Of a stretch of 64,000 nt of DNA, positions 1-11,335 are shown in pieces. The notes beneath the pieces are model-generated. The model ran no database searches. It saw only the letters and a program-made list of their open reading frames with translations, and had not been told where the DNA came from. The stretch comes from Rugalucina vietnamica (taxonomy: Eukaryota; Mollusca; Bivalvia; Lucinida; Lucinidae). Made by a program: the position numbers and the translations under genes. The stretch is from the NCBI GenBank assembly GCA_964017185.1, contig OZ024869.1, forward strand, positions 66,234,315 through 66,298,314. Direction: 5' to 3'. How positions within the stretch are numbered: the first letter of the stretch is position 1; the number at the start of each line of letters is the position of its first letter.

Positions 1-1
1 G

Positions 2-211
2 GAATATTCACCAGTCGCCCAGGTCTATGTTCCCATCAATAGTTACGAAGGTTATAATGTGTATGTCTACCCAGAAAGCTGGTATGACTTCACCTTATGT
101 AGGAAGGTTTATAGTGAGAAAGGCCTGCAAGAAACGGAAGACAATGGCAGTGTGATGGCAAACGCCGATGCCAGAATACTAACCTTGATGATTTTTCTTT
201 TAATGTCGTGA
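2..211 (+). CDS. Partial last exon of a secreted/anchored two-domain family protein (family member B1)
   Basis: This open frame enters from the left edge and ends at TGA. It encodes the end of the C-terminal domain found in the other three family genes. The start EYSPVAQVYVPI matches the DQYSPVAQVYVPI region of the gene at 44604-49192, and NVYVYPE, DF..CR.VY and EKGLQ follow in both. It is closer to that gene than to the other two, so I place both in one subfamily. The tail RILTLMIFLLMS is a short hydrophobic end, as expected for a GPI-anchor signal or a membrane tail. Exon 1 and the first part of exon 2 lie outside the window. Function is unknown. Whether the rest of the gene is intact cannot be judged. 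Confidence 0.8.
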   Translation, partial: EYSPVAQVYVPINSYEGYNVYVYPESWYDFTLCRKVYSEKGLQETEDNGSVMANADARILTLMIFLLMS

Positions 212-296
212 TTGCAACTAAACATTAATTTTAAGCGAAATTATAAAATCATTGTGATAATTCATTGTACCGGGCTTCAGAGTTCATAGTAGCTTT

Positions 297-326
297 TATT
301 GATTGATTGATTGATTGATTGATTTT
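297..326. repeat. (TTGA)n microsatellite
   Basis: About six to seven perfect TTGA repeats follow the first gene. The related tract downstream of the gene at 44604 (about 44491-44534) is degenerate. Confidence 0.9.
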
Positions 327-1124
327 GACGTATTTCTATACCATTTCATGTATCATTGATAATATCAAAAGAAAACTTCACTCAAATCCATTGAACCTTA
401 TAATTAGGTACACTTTATCTATTTTTATGAATAAAACGTATATTTTCAATATCGAATACACTTAAAACAAAATTAGGGGACGATTAAAGTATTTTTTTAT
501 TTACATTTAATTATCATTTGCCAGTTTTGATAGTTAATGATTATTTTACACCTAAACAGACACTCAAATAACAAAAAACAATTCATTCCTGACAAGGGAT
601 ATTTTTTGTATATAACATCAGAAAGTATCGGGTTTCATGAATGCAAATTAAAATAACGGTGAACAGAGCGGGGTAAAAAAGGCTGCACTGGACAGAGATG
701 GCATGTTACTCGAAATGTAAACAATAGTATACATATACTTTAACAGTCTGGCCTGCGTTAAGATAAATATCATTGTTACTCAGCTATAAATGATAACAAC
801 CTCCGAAATTCCCTTGCGGAATAAAGGATCAGGTGATCTTGGTCTGGAAATTTTGGACTTAGCTTCATCCTTTGTATGAAGACATTAGATGACACTCATT
901 ACATCTGTACTTTAACTGCTACGTCGAACTGTCCAAATTCGTAGTTCATTTTTATCGTAAGCCTAGCTATCAGATGGGTGTTTATAGATGTTAAAAAGTA
1001 TTTGTAAGCTAGTTTGTTTGTTTCTTTGTTTGCATTGAGGTCTAACGTCCCAGTCAAAAGATTTTCAGTCCTGTCGAGACGGAGTGATCGCTTCCTGGGT
1101 ACTGATACTCTGGGGAGTTAAAGC

Positions 1125-1200
1125 GTCTTGATCAAGGACACAACACGGCGCCGCCCCTGGTGATCGAACCCAGGACCTCTCGATTCTTAGGCCGATGCTG
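1125..1200 (-). mobile_element. tRNA-derived SINE-like fragment (reverse)
   Basis: Read on the minus strand, TCCTGGGTTCGATCACCA resembles a Pol III B box (GGTTCGATCC) at the right spacing for a tRNA-like head. No good A box or tail is seen, so this may be only a fragment or a chance match. Confidence 0.35.
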
Positions 1201-1372
1201 TACTTGTAAAATGTATTTACATTTCTGTTTATAACACTTTTTACATTTAGAACTGTTTATAACACTGATTAAAATAACCTATACGAAAAATTTTGTGACT
1301 TGTCCATTCAGTATTAATTGCCTCTATTTGAGTGCTTTTTAAACGTATATGTACTTTTTGTATGACTTTCAG

Positions 1373-1481
1373 GCTTACATCGATTCAGTCTTCTGAGTCG
1401 TATGTATGTACAAGTAGCGGCATTCTTTGAGTTGATCGGAACATCAAATCCAACAAGCCAACATATCGCAATAAAACCAAA
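1373..1481 (+). promoter_or_regulatory. Conserved 5' leader, possibly a 5' UTR exon after a splice acceptor
   Basis: The sequence TTTTTGTATGACTTTCAG followed by GCTTACATCGATTCAG is repeated, with few changes, upstream of the gene at 41165 (minus strand, 41270 downwards). Just before the ATG both genes also share a TATCGCAATA block. The pyrimidine-rich TTTCAG looks like a splice acceptor, which would make 1373-1481 a 109-base 5' UTR exon; the other gene has 105 bases. A proximal promoter kept by duplication is the alternative. Confidence 0.5.
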
Positions 1482-3665
1482 ATGAGGAAATTTTATATGT
1501 ATATGGTGTGTTGTCTTATTTTTTGTGCAAACATACCATTGACTGAGCAAGGTGTTCTGTCAATCGGCAAAGCATTATTTAGCTTTGGACTCTCGGTATT
1601 CAACACTGCATTAAGTCTCGTAGAGTTATTGGATGACGAAGAGTCAGGAGGGGTTACTCAGGAAGATCTGGACAAGTTAAAAGCAGATTTGTTGCAAGAT
1701 ATAGGTACTATGATTGAAGAAACGGAATCATCTATTCTTTTAAACGTCATGTTACAAACAGGTGTAAACAGACTTGAGACTATCAGAAACGCAATCAAAA
1801 GTTCTCTTGGCGATTTGAGTGATTATTTGAAGACTACGACTTCAACGGATCAGACTACGTATAGGGATTTGTTTGTTAAACGGTTCGAAGAGCACAACGT
1901 TATTGTATATATACGAGAGCTTCCAACCCTGCTCACCGACTCTATTCCAGAACTTTCGAAGTCTATGATATCGCTAATTTGGGATACGACGAATTGCAAT
2001 ATGACTGCTGTAATGCAAATTGAGACTTTCTATGCGAACCTGGTTTCCGAGGCTGCGACTCTAGAGTATGCGCACACTAGATTCAAAAACTATAGCCTTG
2101 TTGTCGTAGAAGCTGAATGGAACGAGAGTCTCGCAAAGATACAAGATGCGTTTGATACCATGGTTAATGAATGCGTTGACCGATTCTTGTCATCCATGAC
2201 AGAGGAGTTTAAGCAAGACATGCCACTAGAAAACTTGAAAAGACAAAGCAGTGAAAGATACAACTGGAGATGGAATGATCTGTTCGAGTACGAGCCTCTT
2301 TCTACGGGATCACATGCGTTGGTCTACTTCGTGACTCTCAAAGGTAAGGTTACACGCAACTTAATGATTATTCGTATGACCGCAGCGCTTTGATAAAGTT
2401 AAATATAAATTTCCACATAACGCCATTGTAATGACTGCTTCTAGGATTCTCGTGTAAACCCAAAAAATGTAGGAACTTAATGCTGTAGCCTAAATTGATA
2501 TATATATATATCCCTCATATACATGTACGTCGTGTGAGTAAACATTCGCGGGCGCTTACTTGTATTACACGACGTTTAAGTGGACCTAATTTTAGATAAA
2601 CCGCGGGGTATAAGTGTAATAAGATGCGTAGTAAAGGTAGGTTGCACTACTATAAATATTTACTCATTATGCAAGCGCCGCCTCTTTTGGGGAGAGCATT
2701 CTGTCACACAATGAAACTTTTCTGGCTGCTGATTGTTGCTATTGGTAAAAGTGAAATATTTTTGGGAAAGCTATTCAAAGTATTTAATAAAATAAATAAA
2801 ATTATTTTCTACACCATTTTCAACCTCTCCAGTGAGAAAAATATATTGCATATGGCCCACTAAAATCTCAACTCGGAATTTACTGCGGACCAGCATTGTT
2901 TACAATGGATGACAGTTGCTCAAAAAATGCCGCATAACCCCATATTTTTTGACTGCTACTGGTAAGTAATGTTCTTGTCCGCTGAATGTTACAGTTCATA
3001 ATAGTGACTTTAGCCCAGACAAAATTTGACAGGTTTGTGAAATGACCTGATTTTGCATTAGTAGCAATGGGATTTTTTTTTATAGTAGACTACTACCGGT
3101 AAGGCACGTATACCATATGTTAATGAATGACTTATATACTTTGAATTTTACAGACGAAGAGTTCCTGTTTTGGAACGGACCAAAGTCAGGCCAAAACAGA
3201 ATAATGTTGTTTGGTGATAAGAATAAACCGTTGCCGAAATGGAATAAAACAGTTGTCCAGTCTCAACTGGAGGCCAACATAGGAAGATTCCGGGGTAGCA
3301 TACCTGTAAATGGAGAAAATACTGCCATGGCTATTGGGAAAGAAGTCGCAACCTTCTTGAACGACGAGATCAGTTTCATCTATAAAGGGATTTTCGTATT
3401 TCACGAAGTTTCGGGCAATTCGTTCACTGCGCTTATCGATGAACAGTATTCTCCGGTTGCGTATGTAGGTGTTTCACAGGGAAGTGGATTACGCTATCAC
3501 AGTGTTTACCATATTTATGTCTACCCTGAAGTCTGGAACAATTTTACGTCTTACAACAGATTGTACAACGAAAATAACCACGTTTCTGATAATGCCGCGA
3601 CAGATAAACTCGACATAATGTTCATATTCATTTCTTTTATAATCTTGCGAATAGATATGCTGTAA
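1482..3665 (+). CDS. Secreted, probably GPI-anchored two-domain protein of unknown function (family member A1), 2 exons
   Basis: Exons are 1482-2343 and 3154-3665, joined at an AAAG|GTAAGG donor and a TTTTACAG acceptor. The split codon G|AC restores Asp, giving 457 residues. Residues 1-23 are a signal peptide, followed by a hydrophobic segment (about 25-50). An acidic, coiled-coil-like helical region spans about 57-160. Cys172 and Cys231 are conserved in the paralogues and may form a disulfide; NMT, NYS and NES sequons are present. The motif RYNWRWND (about 259-266) precedes the intron. Exon 2 begins with FLFWNGP and later has LFGDKN, SQLEAN, EQYSPVA and YVYPEVW. The last ~16 residues are hydrophobic, suggesting a GPI signal. 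By eye it is roughly three-quarters identical to the gene at 39547-41165. I do not recognise the family. A cephalotoxin-like or rapunzel-like helical fold is a weak guess. Confidence 0.88.
2344..3153 (+). other. Intron of family member A1 (810 bp)
   Basis: GT-AG intron in phase 1. It is AT-rich and carries no recognisable element. The same intron position is 245 bp long in the gene at 39547 and about 3.2 kb in the gene at 44604. Confidence 0.85.
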
Positions 3666-3854
3666 AATGAAATCGAATTTCGGTCAACCCTGCCCTTGGT
3701 CAATTCGGACCGTATGTATATCGGTACTTGGACAAGTTTTTCCTTGACCAATTTGGCCAAACGTCAGTTTGAATCCCGTAAAAGAGTGGAGCCTAAATCG
3801 AAAAATAAGATTTCGAATTTGAAAGTAAGATCCGAATGCGAATACTTCATCTGT

Positions 3855-3858
<4 letters not shown>

Positions 3859-3938
<80 letters not shown>
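3859..3938. repeat. Poly(A) tract (44 nt) followed by (GA)n
   Basis: A run of about 44 A (3859-3902) is followed by (GA)n to about 3938. No retroposed sequence is recognisable upstream, so it may be a plain microsatellite or the tail of a decayed retroposon. Confidence 0.9.
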
Positions 3939-3942
<4 letters not shown>

Positions 3943-3956
3943 ATCCGATGAAGGTG

Positions 3957-4178
3957 AACCGCGTCATAAGAAAACCAATAGTATGGTTTCCGAACAGGTC
4001 CGACACAAACCGAGCTGTACAAGCACAGAAGATGGTTAGAGGCTGGAAATTTTGGAATTAGAAAGTAGAGGGATTGTATTATCCGTGAAGGCGCTGACTA
4101 GCATCGCAGTTACTGCGAAGTTGATATGAACCTTTGTTTCAACATGTGCAAAATGTTGGTTTTCTCGTGACGCGGCAC
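3957..4178. mobile_element. Foldback/TIR element, family F1 copy a
   Basis: The ends CCGCGTCATAAGAAAACC and GGTTTTCTCGTGACGCGG form an imperfect inverted repeat. The interior shares TTTCCGAACAGGTCCGACAC and TGGAAATTTTGGA with the copies at 4251-4485, 31650-31866 and 32350-32548. No open frame, so it is non-autonomous. Confidence 0.65.
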
Positions 4179-4250
4179 TAAATTCAATTATGGTAGATCT
4201 ATTTATTTGCATTTGCACCCAAAACGTTTACGGTGCTGAAACAATAAATT

Positions 4251-4485
4251 GAGCCGCATCGTGAGAAAACCGGATTTTTGCCTAGGCGAAAACAAAGGCG
4301 CAGATCAGCTTCGCGGTAACCGCGAAGCTGATCAGCGCCTTTGTTTTCGCTACTCGGATAGTACAATTCCTCTTCTACTTAAATCCGAAATTTCAAGCTT
4401 CTAGCTCTTTTCTGAGCTTGTACAGGCCGGTTTGTGTCGGACCTGGTCGGAAACCCCGAAGACCGGTTTTCTCGCGTCGCGGCTC
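4251..4485. mobile_element. Foldback/TIR element, family F1 copy b, with a 65-nt near-perfect palindrome
   Basis: Terminal inverted repeats of about 23 bp begin GAGCCGC and end GCGGCTC, flanked on both sides by AATT. Inside, 4286-4350 is a palindrome with 32-bp arms, one mismatch and a one-base centre (arms start GCGAAAACAAAGG). This is the best preserved copy in the window. Confidence 0.8.
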
Positions 4486-4522
4486 AATTGAAGTTGTGTG
4501 TATTGTTTTAAGTTAATACATT

Positions 4523-4793
4523 ACGAAAACACGACCATGCAATATACAGAAAATTTTTTGTTTGTAAAAATGAAAAAATTCACTGGAAATGTTTTGATAT
4601 TTTTCTTATTTTTGCTCAAAACATAGATTGTGGGTGCACGTTAGAACCGCTTCGTCGAGGCAATTCTAACGAGTACCAACAATCTATGTTTTGGAGCAAA
4701 AATAAGAAAAATAGGTATACTCCTGCAGACCCCAGTTTTGCTATATAAAAGTGGGGTTCAAGGGGGTATACATTACAAGGACATGTTTTCATG
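4523..4793. mobile_element. Double-hairpin MITE, family F2 copy 1
   Basis: The ends resemble GAAAACAYGWCC in inverted orientation. The element holds two hairpins. One has arms TTTTGCTCAAAACATAGATT / AATCTATGTTTTGGAGCAAA. The other has ACCCCAGTTTT / AAAAGTGGGGT around a TATA centre, itself bracketed by GTATAC. Other copies lie at 10228, 46576 and 55005. No coding capacity. Confidence 0.75.
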
Positions 4794-4949
4794 ATGTGTG
4801 ATTGTTTTTAATACAAATTTTTATACAAAACGAGCTCCTACAGAAATAGATGGGCTGGTTCTGCGTCTTGGCAAAACTTATACGCTTCCGACTGACCGTC
4901 TGATCACTGGTTAACCGCTCAAGTCTGAGCCTGCCAAGGAAAAGTGGCT

Positions 4950-5879
4950 TTAAGGATGTTCGCTGCCAACATTTGACATTTCGGAACTTCCGGTTTTTAT
5001 TTTGTTGAATATCTCGTAAACGGTTGCAGATATTTTCCTAATATTTTATATTTGAATACATATTGATGATATGCATTGAACGAGCCATGAAAATTGTCAA
5101 TCTAAGGAACTTCATTTTTTACCCCATTTTCTGCAACTTTTTAGAAAATTCTAAGTGTCAGCACAATTTAGGGGGTAGGGTAGATTAAACTTGAATATTA
5201 CACAACTTCAAATTACTTGCACTGATTTGATGTTTATTTAAGCAGAAGTAGATATATACAAGGTCAGTATTTCTTTCTTTGGTGTGCTAGTTTTCAGATT
5301 TTGGGTGGTTTAATTAAAAGGGGTGTAAGAAATAAAACAGCCGAAAAAAGGCTTAAAATGGCGATTTTCAAGTTGTTGGTTCTCTCTTATATGCACACTA
5401 CCCTATATTTTTCATTCTTTTATTCGAATAATAACATGAACAAGTTCTATGTTGTGTGAAAATATAAGAAAAAGTTTGAATCTACAAATATGGATTTGAC
5501 ACATTTATAAATATTGAATTTTTCCGACTTTTCAAGATAGGGGTAGGGTTGTTAAATGAGTCGAAAACAATTGTCATCAACTTCAAGATGAAAATTTTTG
5601 TATGTTTTAGGTCCAAAATAGTCAGCATTACTTAAAGAAAATGAGTTTTGAAAGCATTCGTCAAGGAAGGTATATGTAAAAGAATTGAAAATTAAATTAA
5701 TTTTTCTAATTTTCAAGCATGCTGTTCAGAGGTCTCATTCAGTGCCCTGTAGCTTGAAAAAATGCACACTACCCTATATTTATTTTGTTTTCATATGTCT
5801 TATTTTATCTTTTGGAATCAAAAAAGAGCGGTCAGAAAAAAAGTTTGAATACTTTTTCGTTGGCAGCGAACATCCTTAA
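4950..5879. mobile_element. TIR element flanked by TTAA (about 0.93 kb, non-autonomous)
   Basis: A perfect inverted pair GGATGTTCGCTGCCAAC / GTTGGCAGCGAACATCC is bordered outside by TTAA on both sides. TTAA target duplications are typical of piggyBac-type transposition, though the TIR does not start with the usual CCC. The interior is a degenerate dimer: ATGCACACTACCCTATATTT recurs at about 5392 and 5762, and a GGGGTAGGG motif at about 5171 and 5536. No transposase frame. Confidence 0.75.
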
Positions 5880-6249
5880 GTCAAGCCATCCATACATACA
5901 TGTACATGTATATAAAGCCATTTTGATTTACTTGGATGGTTATTTTTTCAGGCACATTTTGCGTATCATGACATCCTAATGTTGGATAAATGTCACATAA
6001 AATGGAGGCAACGTCTCGACATGACCATAGCTGTTGACTGTGACGATAAGTATCAATTATGTTACAAAGCCTTAATCTGTAGTATTTGTTTTTGTTACCA
6101 TGATTACATGTACGTGTATTTGAATTTAGGTCCATATTTGCACCCATCATTCTATTGTAACATAATAGTAATAACGTGTACATATATATTTAGTTGTATT
6201 TCAATAATTATCAATATTTTCTTTAAATTTTGCTTTTAGAAAGCAAAAA
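5880..6249. other. Unannotated AT-rich stretch
   Basis: Short overlapping frames only; nothing recognisable. Confidence 0.5.
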
Positions 6250-6330
6250 TAAAAGTAAGCAAAGATCAGGAACTGTGCGATCAGAATCAAAGTTCCACCA
6301 CTAAAACCGACGTGGGGGAACCAAACTGAC
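6250..6330 (+). repeat. Dispersed repeat family F3, partial copy
   Basis: GTAAGCAAAGATCAGGAA followed by GATCAGAATCAAAGTTCCAC matches the start of the family seen in fuller form at 11336 and 63766. Confidence 0.6.
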
Positions 6331-6356
6331 ACGGTTCTTATACAATCATGCAAAGA

Positions 6357-6357
<1 letters not shown>

Positions 6358-6413
<56 letters not shown>
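6358..6413. repeat. (AT)n microsatellite
   Basis: About 28 uninterrupted AT units. Confidence 0.95.
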
Positions 6414-7358
<945 letters not shown>

Positions 7359-7410
7359 AAAGCTGAGAGAGCAGCTATTTCATTGTGACCGAGTAGAAGA
7401 CGCGTTAAGT

Positions 7411-9990
7411 AAAATGAGTGTTTCCTCATAGTGGCCAGTCGGAAGCCGCTGTTAGGAGAAATGAGTGTTTCCTCATAGTGGCCAGTTGGAAACCGCTGTT
7501 TGGAGAAATGAGTGTTTCCTCATAGTGGCCAGTCGGAAGCCGCTGTTTGGAGAAATGAGTGTTTCCTCACAGTGGCCAGTCGGAAACCGCTGTTAGGAGA
7601 AATGAGTGTTTCCTCATAGTGGCCAGTCGGAAGCCGCTGTTAGGAGAAATGAGTGTTTCCTCATAGTGGCCAGTTGGAAACCGCTGTTTGGAGAAATGAG
7701 TGTTTCCTCATAGTGGCCAGTCGGAAGCCGCTGTTTGGAGAAATGAGTGTTTCCTCATAGTGGCCAGTCGGAAACCTCTGTTCGGAGAAATGAGTGTTTC
7801 CTCATAGTGGCTAGTCGGAAGCCGTTGTTAGGAGAAATGAGTGTGTCCTCATAGTGGCCAGTTGGAAACCGCTGTTAGGAGAAATGAGTGTTTCCTTAAA
7901 GTGGCCAGTCGGAAGCCGCTGTTGGGAGAAATGAGTGTTTCCTCATAGTGGCCAGTCGGAAGCCGCTGTTAGGAGAAATGAGTGTTTCCTCATAGTGGCC
8001 AGTCGGAAACCGCTGTTAGGAGAAATGAGTGTTTCCTCATAGTGGCCAGTCGGAAGCCGCTGTTAGGAGAAATGAGTGTTTCCTCATAGTGGCCAGTCGG
8101 AAGCCGCTGTTAGGAGAAACGAGTGTTTCCTCATAGTGACCAGTCGGAAGCCGCTGTTAGGAGAATCGAGTGTTTCCTCATAGTGGCCAGTCGGAAACCG
8201 CTGTTAGGAGAAACGAGTGTTTCCTCATAGTGGCCAGTCGGAAGCCGCTGTTAGGAGAAATGAGTGTTTCCTCATAGTGGCCAGTCGGAAACCGCTGTTA
8301 GGAGAAATGAGTGTTTCCTCATAGTGGCCAGTCGGAAACCGCTGTTAGGAGATACGTGTGTTTCCTCATAGTGGCCAGTCGGAAGCCGCTGTTAGGAGAA
8401 ACGAGTGTTTCCTCATAGTGGCCAGTCTGAAGCCGCTGTTAGGAAAAATGAGTGTTTCCTAAAAGTGGCCAGTCGGAAGCCGCTGTTAGGAGAAAAGAGT
8501 GTTTCCTCATAGTGGCAAGTCGGAAGCCGCTGTTAGAAGAAATGCCGAGTGTTTCCTCATAGTGGCCAGTCGGAAGCCGCTGTTAGAAGAAATGCCGAGT
8601 GTTTCCTCATAGTGGCCAGTCGGAAGCCGCTGTTAGGAGAGACGAGTGTGACCTCAAAAGCCGCTGTTAGGCGAAATTAGTGTTTCCTCAAAGTGGCCAA
8701 TCAGAAGCCTTTGTTTGGAGAAATGAGTGTGTCCTCACAGTGGCCAGTCGGAAGCCGCTGTTAGGAGAAATGAGTGTGTCCTCATAGTGGCCAGTCGGAA
8801 ACCGCTGTTAGGAGAAATGCCGAGTGTTTCCTCATAGTGGCCAGTCGGAAGCCGCTATTATGAGAAATGAGTGTTTCCTCATAGTGGCTAGTCGGAAGCC
8901 GTTGTTAGGAGAAATGAGTGTTTCCTCATAGTGGCCAGTCGGAAGCCGCTGTTAGGAGAAATGAGTGTTTCCTCATAGTGGCCAGTCGGAAGCCGCTGTT
9001 AGGAGAAATGAGTGTTTCCTCATAGTGGCCAGTCGGAAACCGCTGTTAGGAGAAATGAGTGTTTCCTCATAGTGGCCAGTCGGAAACCGCTGTTAGGAGA
9101 AATGAGTGTTTCCTCATAGTGGCCAGTCGGAAACCGCTGTTAGGAGAAATGAGTTTTTCCTCATAGTGGCCAGTCGGAAGCCGCTGTTAGGAGAAATGAG
9201 TGTTTCCTCATAGTGGCCAGTCGGAAGCCGCTGTTAGGAGAAATGAGTGTTTCCTCATAGTGGCCAGTCGGAAACCGTTGTTAGGAGAAATGAGTGTTTC
9301 CTCATAGTGACCAGTCGGAAGCCGCTGTTAGGAGAAATGAGTGTTTCCTCATAGTGGCCAGTCGGAAACCGCTGTTAGGAGAAATGAGTGTTTCCTCATA
9401 GTGGCCAGTCGGAAGCTGCTGTTAGGAGAAATGAGTGTTTCCTCAAAGTGGCCAGTCGGAAACCGCTGTTAGGAGAAATGAGTGTTTCCTCATAGTGGCC
9501 AGTCGGAAGCCGTTGTTAGGAGAAATGAGTGTTTCCTCATAATGGCCAGTCGGAAGCCGCTGTTAGGAGAAATGAGTGTTTCCTCATAGTGGCCAGGCGG
9601 AAGCCGCTGTTAGGAGAAATGAGTGTTTCCTCATAGTGGCCAGTCAGACGCTGCTGTTAGGAGAGACGAGTGTGACCTCAGAAGCCGCTGTTAGGCGAAA
9701 TTAGTGGTTCCTAAAAGTGGCCAATCAGAAGCCTTTGTTTGGAGAAATGAGTGTGTCCTCATAGTGGCCAGTCGGAAACCGCTGTTAGGAGAAATGAGTG
9801 TTTCCTCATAGTGGCCAGTCGGAAGCCGCTGTTAGGAGAAATGAGTGTTTCCTCATAGTGGCCAGTCGGAAGCCGTTGTTAGGAGAACTGAGTGTGTCCT
9901 CATAGTGGCCAGTTGGAAACCGCTGTTTGGAGAAATGAGTGTTTCCTCATAGTGGCCAATCAGACGCCGCTGTCAAGAGAAAAGACTGTA
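7411..9990. repeat. 47-bp minisatellite, about 55 copies
   Basis: The unit holds AGGAGAAATGAGTG, TTTCCTCATAGTGG and CCAGTCGGAAGCCGCTGTT in order, 47 bp in all. Units differ mainly at GAAGCC versus GAAACC and at GTTAGG versus GTTTGG. Two odd blocks, with GACGAGTGTGACCTC and a shortened unit, start at about 8641 and 9665, 1,024 bp apart, so part of the array was duplicated as a block. No spacers, so it is not a CRISPR. No long open frame. Confidence 0.97.
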
Positions 9991-10227
9991 CTGAACAAAC
10001 AAAATGCGTCATGAATATTTTCTCTAAATTCTTCTAAACAAGCTATGATATTGTCAGAATACAGGTTTACCTGTCTGTTGCATGTAGATCATCAGACATT
10101 CAAATGCAAGCAACCGATTTTCATTCTGACGAGTATTGCCGGAGATATTCGATGCCGCTGAAACACGCACAAGTGTTTAAACATACAATGCTAATGCGTT
10201 CACTTCACAACACTGGTTCAAGCCATC

Positions 10228-10478
10228 AGGAAAACATGTCCGTGTATTGAATACCCCCTTAAACCCCACTTTTATATAGTAAAACTGTGGTATGCAGGGG
10301 TATACCTATTTTTCTTATTTTTGCTCCAAAACATAGATTGTGGGTACTTGTTAGAACCGTCTCGACCCACAATCTATGTTTGGAGCAAAAATAAGAAAAA
10401 ATAACAAACAAATTCCACTGAAAAATTTCAATTTCTACACCTTAAAAAATCTCTGTATATTGCATGGGCAAGTTTTCG
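10228..10478. mobile_element. Double-hairpin MITE, family F2 copy 2 (reverse orientation)
   Basis: Reverse complement of the 4523-4793 element: AGGAAAACATGTCC end, the CCCCACTTTTATATAG hairpin, and the AAACATAGATTGTGGG / CCCACAATCTATGTTT hairpin, which is tighter here than in copy 1. Confidence 0.75.
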
Positions 10479-10689
10479 TAATGAAAATGGATATTGTCAC
10501 AATGGCCAGCTTTGCAGACACATTGTAACCCACGCTTTAAGAAATAAAGCAAATAAAGATATCCCATATGTTGCTTTCCTTTTGGTCCTTTGAGATCAGC
10601 GAGGGTATTCTGAGAAATCGTAAAAATTATTTCGGTTTACATTCATTTTCTAACCAACGTTTAATAAAGTTGGTCTCGTTTGGAATTTA

Positions 10690-10845
10690 GTAGTCTTTGT
10701 ATCGACTACCCTGTTGAAAGATGCAAAATTAAGTAATTCTCTTTGGCTCGACCATGTTGCCAAATCTTTAGGGTCACTGAAGAGGCTTAATTAGCCGAAA
10801 CCAACCGCGGTATGTCTTTAATAAGTTCACTGCTCTTATATGATC
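10690..10845 (+). repeat. Dispersed repeat family F4, copy 1
   Basis: The stretch from TACCCTGTTGAAAG through GGGTCACTGA, GCCGAAACC and CCGCGGTATG to GTTCACTGCTCTTA recurs in reverse at about 50119-50268. No coding signal. Confidence 0.65.
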
Positions 10846-11335
10846 TCAGTTTTATTTTTATTCAATAACAAGCTTGTTAATAACTTATCTTTTCTTAATT
10901 GTGACCAAGGACGCATCTGGAATATTTTTGGTTACTAAAAAGTGTGTCAAAAATTTTGAGCAAAAAAGACATAATTGTGTTTTACAGGGTTAATTTCATG
11001 TCATTTTAACATAATAGACGCTTGTGTATATGTTTGCATTTTCAGCATGGTTGGCAGAAAAAGTTGACATTTTGTCAGAACAATAAGAAACTGCTGAAAT
11101 TAGAATAATTAGATAATTTTCCTTCATTTTCGAAGCAAATGAGTTTACAAAAAAAAAAGAAGACCAAGATACGGTTATAATTTCTAAAATGGCTATATAT
11201 AAAACAAGTGACTGAAAAAGTCTTCGTAATAACTATGACATAATTACACCTCAATATGACAAAATATTCCTTCGGATATTCAGATGTTGCCAGTAGAAGA
11301 CTGTACAAAAGCAGATACATCACAAGGTTTAGAAA
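10846..11335. other. Unannotated AT-rich stretch
   Basis: Short frames only; nothing recognisable. Confidence 0.5.

Larger units (their letters stand above)
212..1372. other. Spacer between the first and second family genes
   Basis: No coding signal is seen. A (TTGA)n tract at about 297-326 lies some 86 bases after the stop. A TTGATTGATTAATT tract sits at a similar distance after the stop of the gene at 44604, which suggests shared descent of the 3' flanks. AATAAA-like sites occur (for example near 430) but none is clearly the poly(A) signal. A SINE-like piece lies near 1125-1200 and the start of a conserved leader at the right edge. Confidence 0.6.

Noticed and set aside
3684..4061. Frames of 112 and 121 codons on the two strands
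   Set aside because: They exist because of the poly(A) and (GA)n tracts, giving poly-Lys/Arg-Glu or poly-Phe/Ser-Leu.
7411..9990. CRISPR-like array
   Set aside because: Units follow one another with no unique spacers, and the genome is eukaryotic. It is a minisatellite.
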